A stretch of 47,271 nucleotides of DNA, from assembly GCA_009377535.1 (NCBI GenBank), contig WHTV01000024.1, forward strand, positions 1-47,271, given 5' to 3'. Below the pieces are notes generated by a model. That model was not told where the DNA came from. It saw only the letters and a program-made list of their open reading frames with translations, and ran no database searches. The first letter of the stretch is position 1, and every line of letters begins with the position of its first letter. The position numbers and the translations under genes are program-made. The stretch is from Kiloniellaceae bacterium (GTDB lineage Bacteria; Pseudomonadota; Alphaproteobacteria; Kiloniellales; Kiloniellaceae). This document shows, piece by piece, positions 31,928 to 40,357 of the stretch.

Positions 31928-32130
31928 TCAGGCGCCCACGACCACCGCCATAATGCATTCCGTCACCGCGAGGTAGGCGGAATTGGGCATGTGGAACCAG
32001 CGCAGAAACTCGGCCGTCGCCAGATCCCCTGCCAGCCAGTGCTCGAGAAACATCCGGCTGACGGGATGCAGCGGCTCGGGCAGGCAAAGGAGGATGTCCT
32101 GTGTGATGGTGCTGGTCTCCGTTCTGCGCG
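31928..32130 (-). CDS. Coding-like frame without a standard start codon
   Basis: On the minus strand an open frame ending TGA at 31928-31930 reads TITQDILLCLPEPLHPVSRM and continues FLEHWLAGDLATAEFLRWFH, PNSAYLAVTECIMAVVVGA. Third-position G/C use is as strong as in real genes here, and the sequence alternates hydrophobic and charged residues like a folded protein. The only in-frame ATG (32053-32055) would cut it to the last 41 residues; the next stop upstream lies near 32160. An ATC at 32104-32106 preceded by GGAG at about nine bases could be a rare start, or the 5' end may be lost. I do not recognise the family. Confidence 0.45.
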
Positions 32131-32383
32131 AGGTTGCGGCATCTGCCGCTGGCCTCTCGTCCGGGCGGTCAGGCGGTCACCACCAGGGACCCAAGCGTAA
32201 GCGCGAAGGCTTGATGCAAGAGTGTAGGGAGCGCCTGGCGCCGGGGGCAAGCCATAAGGTCGGGCATATGTTCATGTTTTGTTCTTGACGAACCAGAGCT
32301 TCGCAGCTTAGCTTCAGGGTCTGTGCAAAGGCGCGCGTGGGCGCGCTCGGCATCAGGCCGATATCAAGCAGGGGAGAGCGGAT

Positions 32384-32527
32384 ATGCAGGATTACAGGAT
32401 CGACGGACTTCAGCCGGCGCTGTGGGAGCGTCTGGCCAGCGGCCTGGCGGCGCTCGGAACCTTTGCCTTCTTCTTCTCGGCGGTCGGTTACGGCTGGTAC
32501 AGCCTGTTGCTGGCGATGGCGCGCTGA
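32384..32527 (+). CDS. Small membrane protein, 47 residues
   Basis: The ATG at 32384 follows GGGGAGAG by about seven bases. The product begins MQDYRIDGLQPALWERLASG and continues with one hydrophobic segment (LAALGTFAFFFSAVGYGWYS) and LLLAMAR. This fits a single-pass inner-membrane microprotein with the N-terminus in the cytoplasm. A TTGACG at 32285-32290 with TTAGCT 17 bases downstream is a possible promoter. No family is recognised. It sits between the two tRNA genes. Confidence 0.62.
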   Translation: MQDYRIDGLQPALWERLASGLAALGTFAFFFSAVGYGWYSLLLAMAR

Positions 32528-32601
32528 CGGGCTGCCGGCCTTGGTGCGGCCGGACGCCCCGCCAGGGGCAGCGGGCGTCGCGGGAATTGAAATCTGGGGG
32601 G

Positions 32602-32675
32602 TGGAGGCCCGGGCCGGAATCGAACCGGCGTGCAAGGATTTGCAGTCCTCTGGATAACCACTCTCCCACCGGGCC
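32602..32675 (-). tRNA. tRNA-Cys (anticodon GCA)
   Basis: This is a 74-base minus-strand cloverleaf. The acceptor stem GGCCCGG pairs with CCGGGCC, the T-loop region is GTTCGATTC, and the anticodon loop CTGCAAA has GCA at 32641-32643. The CCA end is encoded at 32602-32604. Confidence 0.97.
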
Positions 32676-32836
32676 GGCGGTGAAGGGCCGAAGCTATACT
32701 GCCGGGTTTCGCTTGGGTCAAGTTGGCTGCGAGGCTCCGGGCGAGGGCTCTGCCGCGTTGTCTTCGCGCGCATAGGCGCTTATAAACCAAGGCCGAAATG
32801 GCCTCAGGGCCCTAGCAACGCGGAACGGTTGTCGAG

Positions 32837-33493
32837 ATGACGGACTTTGCAGCAGCGCGCCTCAACATGGTGGAGAGCCAGATCCGCACCAACAAGGTGA
32901 CGGACCCACGGATCGTCGAATCCTTCGAGGCGGTGGCGCGGGAAGCTTTCGTCGGCGAGGCCCAGCGCGGCATCGCCTACATCGACGAAGACCTCGAAGT
33001 GATCCCCGGACGCTATCTGATGGAGCCGATGGTACTGGCGCGGCTGCTGCAGGCGGCGGCGCCGCAGGCCGATGACATGGCCCTCGATGTCGGTTGTGCC
33101 ACCGGCTATTCGACCGCGGTGCTGGCCCGGCTGGTACAGACCGTGGTCGGCCTGGAAAGCGACCGCAGCCTTATGGATATGGCCAACCGGACGCTCAACG
33201 CCCTCGACGTGGACAACGCGGTGGTGGTCGAGGGCGCGCTCGACGCCGGTTACCAGAAGCAGGCACCCTATGACGTGATCGTCTTTCAGGGCGCGGTGTC
33301 GGAGGTGCCGGTGGGGATCAAGCGCCAGCTTGCGGACGGCGGCCGCCTGGCCGCGGTGGTGATCGACACCACGGGGCTCGGCCGCGGCATGCTGATCCAG
33401 CGTACCGGCGACAGCTTTTCGGGGCGCACGCTCTTCGACGCCTCGACGCCGGTGTTGCCGGGATTGGCGCGGCAACCGGGCTTCGTCTTCTAG
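32837..33493 (+). CDS. Protein-L-isoaspartate O-methyltransferase family protein
   Basis: The 218-residue SAM methyltransferase has the Pcm N-terminal region (ARLNMVESQIRTNKVTD), the SAM loop ALDVGCATGYSTAVLARL and IVFQGAVSEVP. The family repairs isoaspartyl damage, but this alphaproteobacterial subgroup, found directly before tolC, is divergent and may have another target. The gene precedes tolC by 123 bases in the same orientation. Start ATG 32837 has only a weak ribosome site (GTTGTCGAG). Confidence 0.88.
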   Translation: MTDFAAARLNMVESQIRTNKVTDPRIVESFEAVAREAFVGEAQRGIAYIDEDLEVIPGRYLMEPMVLARLLQAAAPQADDMALDVGCATGYSTAVLARLVQTVVGLESDRSLMDMANRTLNALDVDNAVVVEGALDAGYQKQAPYDVIVFQGAVSEVPVGIKRQLADGGRLAAVVIDTTGLGRGMLIQRTGDSFSGRTLFDASTPVLPGLARQPGFVF

Positions 33494-33616
33494 CGGCTTC
33501 GGCTTTGGCTTTGGCTTGAAGTGGACGATGGCCTTTCTCAGATACGACCAAGCAAGGGGGGCCGGTCTCATTCCACAAGGGCCGGACTTTTTCTTTAGAA
33601 CGGGGATAGCGGACGG

Positions 33617-35005
33617 ATGCGATCGATGACAGTCGTGCGGCAGGCGAGCCTCCTGGCGGGCTCTCTGACCGTGATTGCGGGGATCTATGGCAGCCTGCCG
33701 GCGGCGGCTCAGTCTCTGGAAGAGGTGCTGGTTCAGACCTACCAGTCGAACCCGACCCTCAGTGCCGCGCGGGCCGAGTTGCGCGCGACCAACGAGCGAG
33801 TGCCCCAGGCGCTCTCCGGCTGGCGGCCGAGGCTGGAAGCCCAGGGCACCGGCGGCAAGGCCTATGACGACGACGTCCGGCCGACCGACGACACCGAGGG
33901 CCGCAGCCCGGCCAGTGCCGACCTGACCCTGACCCAGCCGCTCTATCGCGGCGGGCGCACGGTAGCGGGCACCGAGCGGGCCGAGAACGAGGTGCTGGCG
34001 CAGCGCGCCCGCCTGGCGGTGACCGAGCAGGACGTTCTGGTCAGCGCGGTGACCGCCTATGCGGACGTGTGGCGCGACCAGTCGGTGCTAGACCTCAACC
34101 TCAACAACGAGCAGGTTCTCACCCGCCAGCTCGAGGCGACCCAGGACCGCTTCGACGTGGGCGAGCTGACGCGCACCGACATCGCGCAGTCGGAGAGCCG
34201 CCTGTCCAGCGCGACCGCCGACCGTATCGGCGCCCAGGGCAATCTCAGCTCCAGCCGCGCCACCTTCGAAAGAGTGGTCGGCATCTATCCCGGCACGCTG
34301 GAGCAGCCGCCACTGCCCGGCGGGATGCCGGAGGGTCAGCCCGCCGTCGTCGACATTGCCGAGACCGCCAATCCCTCGGTCCTGGCCGCGGGTTTCGACG
34401 AACTGGTCGCGCAGCGCAGCGTGCGGGAGGTGGAAGGCGAACTGCTGCCGTCCGTCGAACTGCAGGGTTCGGTCGGCTACCAGCATGAACGTTCCACCCG
34501 CACCAGCGAGGGCACCACCGCCGAGGTCCTTGCCGTGGTCAGGGTGCCGCTCTATCAGCAGGGTGGGGTATCGAGCCGGGTGCGCGAGGCCAAGCAGGTC
34601 GCCAGCCAACGCCGTCTGCAGGTGCGCCAGGCCCTGCGCCAGGCCCGCGAGGACGCCATCTCCGCCTGGGAGGACCTGGAGACCGCGCGCGCGCAGATCG
34701 CCTCGCTGCAGCAGAGCGTGCGCGCCAACGAGATCGCCCTGGAGGGCGTACGCCAGGAGAATGCCGTCGGCGCGCGCACGGTGCTCGACGTGCTGGATGC
34801 CGAGCAGGAGTTGCTGGATGCGCAGGTCAGTCTGGTCGGCGCCCAGCGCGACGAGGTCGTGGCCAGCTTCCAGGTGCTCTCCGCGATCGGCCGCATGACC
34901 GCAGCGGACCTCAGCCTTGCCACGGCGGTCTACGATCCCGAGACGGACTATCGCGCGGTGCGCGAGAAGTGGTTCGGCCTCGAGGCCCCGGGCACCGAGG
35001 ACTAG
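33617..35005 (+). CDS. tolC: TolC-family outer-membrane efflux protein
   Basis: TolC trimers form the outer-membrane and periplasmic channel for type I secretion and RND efflux. The 462-residue protein has a signal peptide (ASLLAGSLTVIAGIYGSLPA, cleavage after AAA near 33). Two structural repeats of coiled helix and strand are marked by LEEVLVQTYQSNPTLSAARA near the start and VREVEGELLPSVELQGSVGY in the second half. The YADVWRDQ and TRTDIAQSESRL motifs belong to the TolC helix. ATG 33617 is likely, with a second ATG three codons later. Its stop is only 9-12 bases before the insertion sequence, so the IS separates it from popZ. Confidence 0.95.
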   Translation: MRSMTVVRQASLLAGSLTVIAGIYGSLPAAAQSLEEVLVQTYQSNPTLSAARAELRATNERVPQALSGWRPRLEAQGTGGKAYDDDVRPTDDTEGRSPASADLTLTQPLYRGGRTVAGTERAENEVLAQRARLAVTEQDVLVSAVTAYADVWRDQSVLDLNLNNEQVLTRQLEATQDRFDVGELTRTDIAQSESRLSSATADRIGAQGNLSSSRATFERVVGIYPGTLEQPPLPGGMPEGQPAVVDIAETANPSVLAAGFDELVAQRSVREVEGELLPSVELQGSVGYQHERSTRTSEGTTAEVLAVVRVPLYQQGGVSSRVREAKQVASQRRLQVRQALRQAREDAISAWEDLETARAQIASLQQSVRANEIALEGVRQENAVGARTVLDVLDAEQELLDAQVSLVGAQRDEVVASFQVLSAIGRMTAADLSLATAVYDPETDYRAVREKWFGLEAPGTED

Positions 35006-35086
35006 AGGATGCTTTAGGTCGTGTGGACTCTTAGGATTCCCAAGGTCGCGCAGATGTGATTCAAGACTGCTTTTTGGGAGGCAGTC

Positions 35087-35464
35087 TTGGGTGTTCTGGA
35101 GCGCCTTGTCCTGAGCGACGAGCAGTGGGAGCGGATATCGCCGCACATCATCGGCAACGAGCGCACGCGCGGCTCATCGGGTCGAGACAATCGGATGTTC
35201 ATCGAGGCGGTGCTGTGGATCGTGCGCACGGGCTCGCCCTGGCGCGACCTGCCCGAAGTGTTCGGGGAGTGGAACAGCGTCTTCCGCCGCTTCAGCCGCT
35301 GGAGCCGCAAGGGCGTCTGGTGGCGCATCTTCGAAGCGATGGCGGATGACCCGGACTTCGAATATCTGATTGTCGATTCCACCATCGTTCGCGCCCATCA
35401 GCACGCTGCGGGCGCAAAAAAGGGGCTGAAGATCAGGCCCTTGGCCGCTCCCGTGGCGGCTTGA
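35087..35464 (+). CDS. IS427-type transposase, frame A
   Basis: OrfA encodes the N-terminal helix-turn-helix part and the first catalytic Asp of the DDE transposase: the helical LVLSDEQWERISPHII region, GSPWRDLPEVFGEWNSVFRR, and LIVDSTIVRAHQHAAG with the Asp. It starts at a TTG at 35087. At 35416-35422 the ribosome meets A-AAA-AAG and can shift back one base into frame B. Unshifted, it stops at 35464. Confidence 0.87.
   Translation: MGVLERLVLSDEQWERISPHIIGNERTRGSSGRDNRMFIEAVLWIVRTGSPWRDLPEVFGEWNSVFRRFSRWSRKGVWWRIFEAMADDPDFEYLIVDSTIVRAHQHAAGAKKGLKIRPLAAPVAA
35416..35422 (+). other. Programmed -1 frameshift heptamer A_AAA_AAG
   Basis: The heptamer is in the correct phase (codons GCA AAA AAG). 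After slippage the frame continues AAA GGG GCT GAA GAT, giving KGAEDQALGRSRGGLSTKIH, the sequence expected across the junction in IS427 transposases. Confidence 0.87.
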
Positions 35465-35847
35465 GCACCAAGATCCACATGGCCGTGCGCGGCCTCGGTT
35501 GCCCGGTCCGCTTCGTGCTGACGGCCGGCCAGAAGGGCGACGCCCCCCAGGCCGATGCCTTCATCGAGGGCTTGCCCGCCGAGATCGTCATGGCCGACGC
35601 TGCCTATGACAGCGATCGCCTGCGAACAGCCATCGCCCGCAAGGGAGCGCTGGCTGTGATCCCCAACAATCCCTCGCGCGCACGCAAATATCCGCTCGAC
35701 AAGCACCTCTACGCCCAGCGCTACCTGATCGAATGCTGCTTCTCCAAGCTCAAGCAGTTCCGCCGCGTCGCCACCCGATACGAGAAAACCGCCAGAAACT
35801 ACCTCTCCATGATCGCACTGGCCGCTACCATCCTATGGGTCAGATAA
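35461..35847 (+). CDS. IS427-type transposase, frame B
   Basis: OrfB contributes the second Asp (EIVMADAAYDSDRL) and the terminal Glu (YLIECCFSKLKQFRRVATRYEK). Fused to frame A by the frameshift it makes a 253-residue DDE transposase, a normal size for the group. A separate start for frame B is unlikely; the ORF overlaps frame A by four bases and is best read as the frameshifted extension. Confidence 0.87.
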   Translation: MSTKIHMAVRGLGCPVRFVLTAGQKGDAPQADAFIEGLPAEIVMADAAYDSDRLRTAIARKGALAVIPNNPSRARKYPLDKHLYAQRYLIECCFSKLKQFRRVATRYEKTARNYLSMIALAATILWVR

Positions 35848-35986
35848 CTGTCCACACGACCTAGTCCGTTTGGTTAATAGAAAATTTCCGCTTTCCGGCT
35901 ATCCAGTGTTACAAGACCTTGCAGACGGCGGATGACTTCGTCGCTTTTTGGACCTGGATTTTTGGGGCCGCAGTGGCCGGAGAGGC

Positions 35987-36871
35987 ATGAGCAGCAAGCC
36001 GGAAGCGCAGAACGAACCGACGATGGAGGAGATTCTTGCCTCCATTCGGCGGATTATTTCTGAAGATGACCCGCAGGACGCAAATCCCGCGGAAGCCGCG
36101 CCATCGGCCCCGCCCACGGCCCGGGCCGAGCCGGCAGCGGAGCGCGCCGCTGCGCCGGCTGCCGCTGCGCCCGCTGAGTCGGCGCCGCCGCCTCCCGTGT
36201 CCGGCGCAGGGGCCGACAACATCCTCGATCTGACCAAGATGGTGGCCGACGACGGCAGCATCGTCGACCTGGAAGCAGAAGAGGCGCCGCAAGCGGCGTC
36301 GGAAGCCGAAGCCGCGCCCGAGGAGGAAGCTGCGTCCGAAGCCCCCGAGGCGCCGGCAGAAGAAGCGGACGAAGCGGCTGCGGAAGCCGAGCCGGAGCCA
36401 GAGCCCGAGCCAGAGCCCGCCGCAGAGGCGCTCGAGGAGGCTGCAGAGGAAGTGCAGGCCGCGGCCGAAGAGGCCGCCGCCGAAGAAGCCCCCGAAGCGG
36501 AGGCCCAGGAAGAAGCGGCTCCGGCAGACGACGCTGCCGAGGAAGACGCCAGCGAGGAAGAGGCTGCCGAGGAAGACGCGGAAGCCGCCGGCTCCCGGGT
36601 GCCGGCCCCGGCCGGCGAGGGAAGCGACTTCGTCTCCGCCTTGACCGCCGCTGCGGCCACGGCCTCCCTGGCCGCGGTCTCCAAGGCAGCCATGGCCAAC
36701 CGCCAGGGCGACGCCATCGCCATCGGTGGCGGGCGCACTCTGGAGGACCTGGTGCGTCAGTCCCTGGCCCCTGAGTTGAAGGGCTGGCTGGACGACAATC
36801 TCCCCGATCTGGTGGAACGCGTCGTTCGCGAGGAGATTCGCAAGATGGTACGGCGCGCCGAGGATCAGTAG
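35987..36871 (+). CDS. popZ: PopZ-type polar organizing protein (DUF2497)
   Basis: PopZ forms polar scaffolds that anchor chromosome origins and cell-cycle proteins. From ATG 35987 (GAGG just upstream) this version has 294 residues. The N-terminal partner-binding helix is EPTMEEILASIRRIISEDD (about 8-27). The C-terminal oligomerisation part has TLEDLVRQSLAPELKGWLDD and VERVVREEIRKMVRRAED. Between them lies a very long acidic Ala/Glu/Pro linker (about 150-170 residues, with PEPEPEPEPAAE and many AEE units) compared with a much shorter one in the 177-residue Caulobacter protein. It lies in the standard slot before valS, but an IS element now cuts it off from tolC, so it needs its own promoter in 35862-35986. 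Confidence 0.92.
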   Translation: MSSKPEAQNEPTMEEILASIRRIISEDDPQDANPAEAAPSAPPTARAEPAAERAAAPAAAAPAESAPPPPVSGAGADNILDLTKMVADDGSIVDLEAEEAPQAASEAEAAPEEEAASEAPEAPAEEADEAAAEAEPEPEPEPEPAAEALEEAAEEVQAAAEEAAAEEAPEAEAQEEAAPADDAAEEDASEEEAAEEDAEAAGSRVPAPAGEGSDFVSALTAAAATASLAAVSKAAMANRQGDAIAIGGGRTLEDLVRQSLAPELKGWLDDNLPDLVERVVREEIRKMVRRAEDQ

Positions 36872-36924
36872 GACAATCAAGAGGTTATCGGCATACTCTC
36901 AAGTCTTGCTGCCACTCTATTGGC

Positions 36925-37003
36925 ATGCTCGGGCCTGGCCCGAGCATCCATTTTCGCGCTTCCGTGACGTGGCCCTATGGACCCTCGGCTCAAGGCCGAG
37001 GGT
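36925..37003. repeat. Two palindromic repeat elements upstream of valS
   Basis: ATGCTCGGGC (36925-36934) pairs perfectly with 36938-36947 around a three-base loop. ACCCTCGGC (36981-36989) pairs with 36995-37003 around a five-base loop. Both are of the short REP-like CTCGGGC/ACCCTCGG type that is dispersed in alphaproteobacterial genomes. They may also act as transcription attenuators after popZ. The remainder of 36872-37156 shows nothing else. Confidence 0.72.
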
Positions 37004-37156
37004 GACGGCGGCGGGGCGGCACGATCCTTGCCATGCTCTCGACAGAGAGCTGACCCACCCCGCCCTATGGCGCAAGTCTGCCCCATCTGCTAGACCCCTG
37101 CGCTGACGCGCGCTCGCGCGCTGCACCAAGTCGACAGTTTAAGAGGACCGCCAGCG

Positions 37157-39841
37157 ATGCTGGATAAGACCTATCGGCCCAACGAGGTCGAGGATCGGCA
37201 GTATTCCCGTTGGGAGGCCGCGGACGCCTTTTCCGCGAAGCTCGACGCCACCAAGCAACCCTTCACCATCATGATCCCGCCGCCCAACGTGACGGGCAGC
37301 CTGCACATGGGTCATGCACTCAACAACACCATCCAGGACATCCTGGTCCGCTACCAGCGCATGCAGGGCAAGGATGTGCTCTGGCAGCCGGGCACCGACC
37401 ATGCCGGCATCGCCACCCAGATGGTGGTGGAGCGCCAACTCGCCGGTGAGGGCATCGAGCTCGACCGCGGCATGCCGCTGGCGCCTGGCAACAGCCGCAA
37501 GATCGGCCGCGAGGAGTTCGTCGAGCGCGTGTGGGCCTGGCGCGAGGAGTCCGGCGGCACCATCCTGACCCAGCTGCGCCGCCTCGGCGCCTCCTGCGAC
37601 TGGGCGCGCGAGCGCTTCACCATGGACGCGGGCCTCTCGGAGGCGGTGCTGAAGGTCTTCGTGAGCCTCTACCGCGAGGGCCTGATCTACCGTGACAAGC
37701 GCCTGGTGAACTGGGACCCGCGCTTCCACACGGCGATCTCCGACCTCGAGGTCGAGCAGCAGGAGGTGGACGGCCACCTCTGGCACTTCCGCTACCAGAT
37801 CGAGGGAGAGGCAGACCGCTTCATCACGGTGGCGACGACGCGTCCGGAGACCATGCTGGGCGACACCGCCGTTGCCGTGCATCCGGAGGACGCGCGTTAT
37901 CGGGACCTCGTCGGCAAGCACGCCGTTCTGCCGCTGGTCGGCCGGCGCATCCCCATCGTCGCCGACGACTATGCCGACCCCGAGCAGGGCTCCGGCGCGG
38001 TGAAGATCACCCCGGCGCACGACTTCAACGACTTCGAGGTCGGCAAGCGCCACGACCTGGAAATGATCAACGTCTTCGACCGTGACGCGCATCTGAACGA
38101 CAGCGTGCCGGAGCCCTACCGCGGCCTCCAGCGCTTCGAGGCGCGCAAGCGCGTTGTCGCCGACCTGGAAGCCCTCGGCCTGGTGGAGAAGATCGACGCC
38201 CACCGCCACACGGTGCCGCACGGCGACCGCTCCGGCGTGGCGATCGAGCCCTTCCTCACCGACCAGTGGTACGTCGATGCCGCCACCCTCGCCAAGCCCG
38301 CCATCGCGGCGGTGGAGCAGGGGCGCACCGCCTTCGTGCCGAAGCAGTGGGAAAAGACCTATTACGAATGGATGCGCAACATCCAGCCCTGGTGCATCTC
38401 GCGCCAACTGTGGTGGGGCCATCAGGTGCCGGCCTGGTACGGGCCGGACGGCGCGGTCTTCGTTGCCCACGATGAGGGCGAGGCGGCCGGGCTGGCCGCG
38501 GCGCACTACGGCGAGGCGGTGGCGCTGAGCCGCGATCCCGACGTGCTGGATACCTGGTTCTCCTCGGCGCTGTGGCCCTTCTCGACGCTCGGCTGGCCGG
38601 AGGAGACGGCGGCGCTGCAGCGCTACTATCCGGGCGACGTGCTGGTGACCGGCTTCGACATCATCTTCTTCTGGGTCGCCCGCATGATGATGAGCGGGCT
38701 GCACTTCATGGGCGGCGAGGTGCCCTTCCACACCGTCTATATCCATGCCCTGGTGCGCGACGAGAAGGGCCAGAAGATGTCGAAGTCCAAGGGCAATGTC
38801 CTGGACCCGCTGGACCTCATCGACAAGTTCGGCGCCGATGCGGTGCGCTTCACCCTGACGGCGCTGGCCGCGCAGGGCCGCGACATCAAGCTGGCCGAGA
38901 GCCGCATCGAGGGCTACCGCAACTTCTGCACCAAGATCTGGAACGCGGCGCGCTTCTGCGAGATGAACGACTGCCGCTACGGGCCGGACTTCGATCCCGC
39001 CGCCAACAAGCAGCGGGTCAACCGCTGGATCGTCAGCCAGCTCGCCCAGGCCGAGCCCAAGGTGCGCCGCGCCATCGAGGACTACCGCTTCAACGAGGCG
39101 GCCCAGGCGCTCTACCAGTTCATCTGGAACACCTATTGCGACTGGTACCTGGAATTCGCCAAGCCGCTGCTGCAGGGCGATGCCGCTGCGGCCCAGGCGG
39201 AAACCCGGGCAACGGCGCTCTGGGTGCTGCATCGGGCGCTCTTCCTGCTGCACCCCATCATGCCCTTCCTCACCGAGGAGCTCTGGCAGCAGACCGGCGG
39301 GGGCGACGCGGGGCTGATGACCCTCTCGCCCTGGCCGACCTTCGAGGCCGGCCTCATCGATACCGAGGCGGACGCCACCCTCGGCTGGGTGGTGCGCCTG
39401 ATCGGCCAGATCCGCGCCGTGCGCTCGGAGATGAACGTGCCGCCGGGGGCGCGAATCGCCCTCATCGTCAACGAGGCCTCCGCAAGCTCCAAGGCGCGCC
39501 TCGCCGACCACGAGGCGCTCATCAAGACCCTGGCGCGGGTCGAGGCCATCGCCTTCGACCAGGCGGTCCCCAAGGGCTCGGTGCAGGACGTGCTGGACGA
39601 GTGCTCCCTGGTGCTGCCGCTCGCCGAGGTCATCGACCTGGCGCAGGAGCGCCAGCGCCTGCAGAAGGAGGTGGACAAGCTGAAGGGCGAAATCGTGAAG
39701 CTCGACAAGAAGCTGTCCAACGAACAGTTCCTCGCCAAGGCCCCGGAAGAGGTGGTGGTGGAGCAGCGCGAGCGCCTGGCCGACAACCAGCAGACCATGT
39801 CGAAGCTCCAGACGGCTCTCGAGCGCCTGGCCTCGGCCTGA
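37157..39841 (+). CDS. valS: Valyl-tRNA synthetase
   Basis: ValS attaches valine to its tRNA. The 894-residue class Ia enzyme has the HIGH-type motif H50-MGH in PPPNVTGSLHMGHAL and K540-MSKS in GQKMSKSKGNVLDP. The CP1 editing domain, between about 200 and 400, has TTRPETMLGDTAVAVHPED. The C-terminal anticodon-binding domain covers roughly 560-800, and the terminal coiled-coil arm (about 825-890, QERQRLQKEVDKLKGEIVKL) is intact. ATG 37157 has AAGAGG upstream. The position after popZ is conserved in alphaproteobacteria. Confidence 0.97.
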   Translation: MLDKTYRPNEVEDRQYSRWEAADAFSAKLDATKQPFTIMIPPPNVTGSLHMGHALNNTIQDILVRYQRMQGKDVLWQPGTDHAGIATQMVVERQLAGEGIELDRGMPLAPGNSRKIGREEFVERVWAWREESGGTILTQLRRLGASCDWARERFTMDAGLSEAVLKVFVSLYREGLIYRDKRLVNWDPRFHTAISDLEVEQQEVDGHLWHFRYQIEGEADRFITVATTRPETMLGDTAVAVHPEDARYRDLVGKHAVLPLVGRRIPIVADDYADPEQGSGAVKITPAHDFNDFEVGKRHDLEMINVFDRDAHLNDSVPEPYRGLQRFEARKRVVADLEALGLVEKIDAHRHTVPHGDRSGVAIEPFLTDQWYVDAATLAKPAIAAVEQGRTAFVPKQWEKTYYEWMRNIQPWCISRQLWWGHQVPAWYGPDGAVFVAHDEGEAAGLAAAHYGEAVALSRDPDVLDTWFSSALWPFSTLGWPEETAALQRYYPGDVLVTGFDIIFFWVARMMMSGLHFMGGEVPFHTVYIHALVRDEKGQKMSKSKGNVLDPLDLIDKFGADAVRFTLTALAAQGRDIKLAESRIEGYRNFCTKIWNAARFCEMNDCRYGPDFDPAANKQRVNRWIVSQLAQAEPKVRRAIEDYRFNEAAQALYQFIWNTYCDWYLEFAKPLLQGDAAAAQAETRATALWVLHRALFLLHPIMPFLTEELWQQTGGGDAGLMTLSPWPTFEAGLIDTEADATLGWVVRLIGQIRAVRSEMNVPPGARIALIVNEASASSKARLADHEALIKTLARVEAIAFDQAVPKGSVQDVLDECSLVLPLAEVIDLAQERQRLQKEVDKLKGEIVKLDKKLSNEQFLAKAPEEVVVEQRERLADNQQTMSKLQTALERLASA

Positions 39842-39855
39842 CCGGATACCGGGCC

Positions 39856-40302
39856 GTGGAGGGGCGTGAGAAGCTCCTACAGATCAATGATCTGAGGACG
39901 TTTCTTCAAGGGAAATGGCATCTCGAACGGCGGGTGCAGGATCGCCGCGCCGGTCAGCAGGGTCGGCTGACCGGCAGCGCCACCTTCACCGCCGAAGGCG
40001 CCGGGCTGCTGTACCGCGAGGAGGGCCAGCTCGTCATCGGCGGCTATGCGGGGCCGGCGCTGCAGGCCTACCGCTACGGCTTTCCGGCGCCGGGCCGGGC
40101 GGCGGTGCATTTCAGCGACGGCCGCTTCTTCCACGATCTCGACCTGAGCGCCGGCTGCTGGACCGCGACGCACCTCTGCGCGCCCGACCGCTACGACGGC
40201 GACTTCACGGTGCTCGACGCTGCCGGCTGGCGCGTCATCTGGCAGGTGACGGGGCCGCGCAAGGACCTGATGCTTGACAGCCGCTATTGCCGGGCGCTGT
40301 AA
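39856..40302 (+). CDS. DUF6314 family protein
   Basis: The 148-residue protein shows the DUF6314 pattern: LRTFLQGKWHLERRVQDRRA, GSATFTAEGAGLLYREEGQL, RAAVHFSDGRFFHDLDL, CAPDRYDGDF and WQVTGPRKDLML. It is predicted to be an antiparallel beta barrel related to lipocalin-like folds. Function unknown. The only usable start is a GTG at 39856, 14 bases after valS, with no strong ribosome site. The pairing with valS suggests a common transcript. Confidence 0.82.
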   Translation: MEGREKLLQINDLRTFLQGKWHLERRVQDRRAGQQGRLTGSATFTAEGAGLLYREEGQLVIGGYAGPALQAYRYGFPAPGRAAVHFSDGRFFHDLDLSAGCWTATHLCAPDRYDGDFTVLDAAGWRVIWQVTGPRKDLMLDSRYCRAL

Positions 40303-40357
40303 GAGGGGGCGCGGAGCGCGCTAAGGACTACCTCGGGACGGAAGGGAACGGCACGAC

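Larger units (their letters stand above)
35017..35861 (+). mobile_element. IS5-family (IS427 group) insertion sequence
   Basis: An 845-base element has perfect 12-base terminal inverted repeats GGTCGTGTGGAC (35017-35028) and GTCCACACGACC (35850-35861). A TA dinucleotide lies on each side (35015-35016 and 35862-35863), consistent with target duplication. It carries two overlapping transposase frames joined by a -1 frameshift signal. Both frames are open, so the copy may be active. It has inserted in the short gap between the tolC stop and popZ, and the IS sequence has the same G+C as the host. Confidence 0.93.

Noticed and set aside
37139..39511. Long minus-strand open frame opposite valS
   Set aside because: ValS motifs HMGH and KMSKS are on the plus strand; the other frame has no domain.
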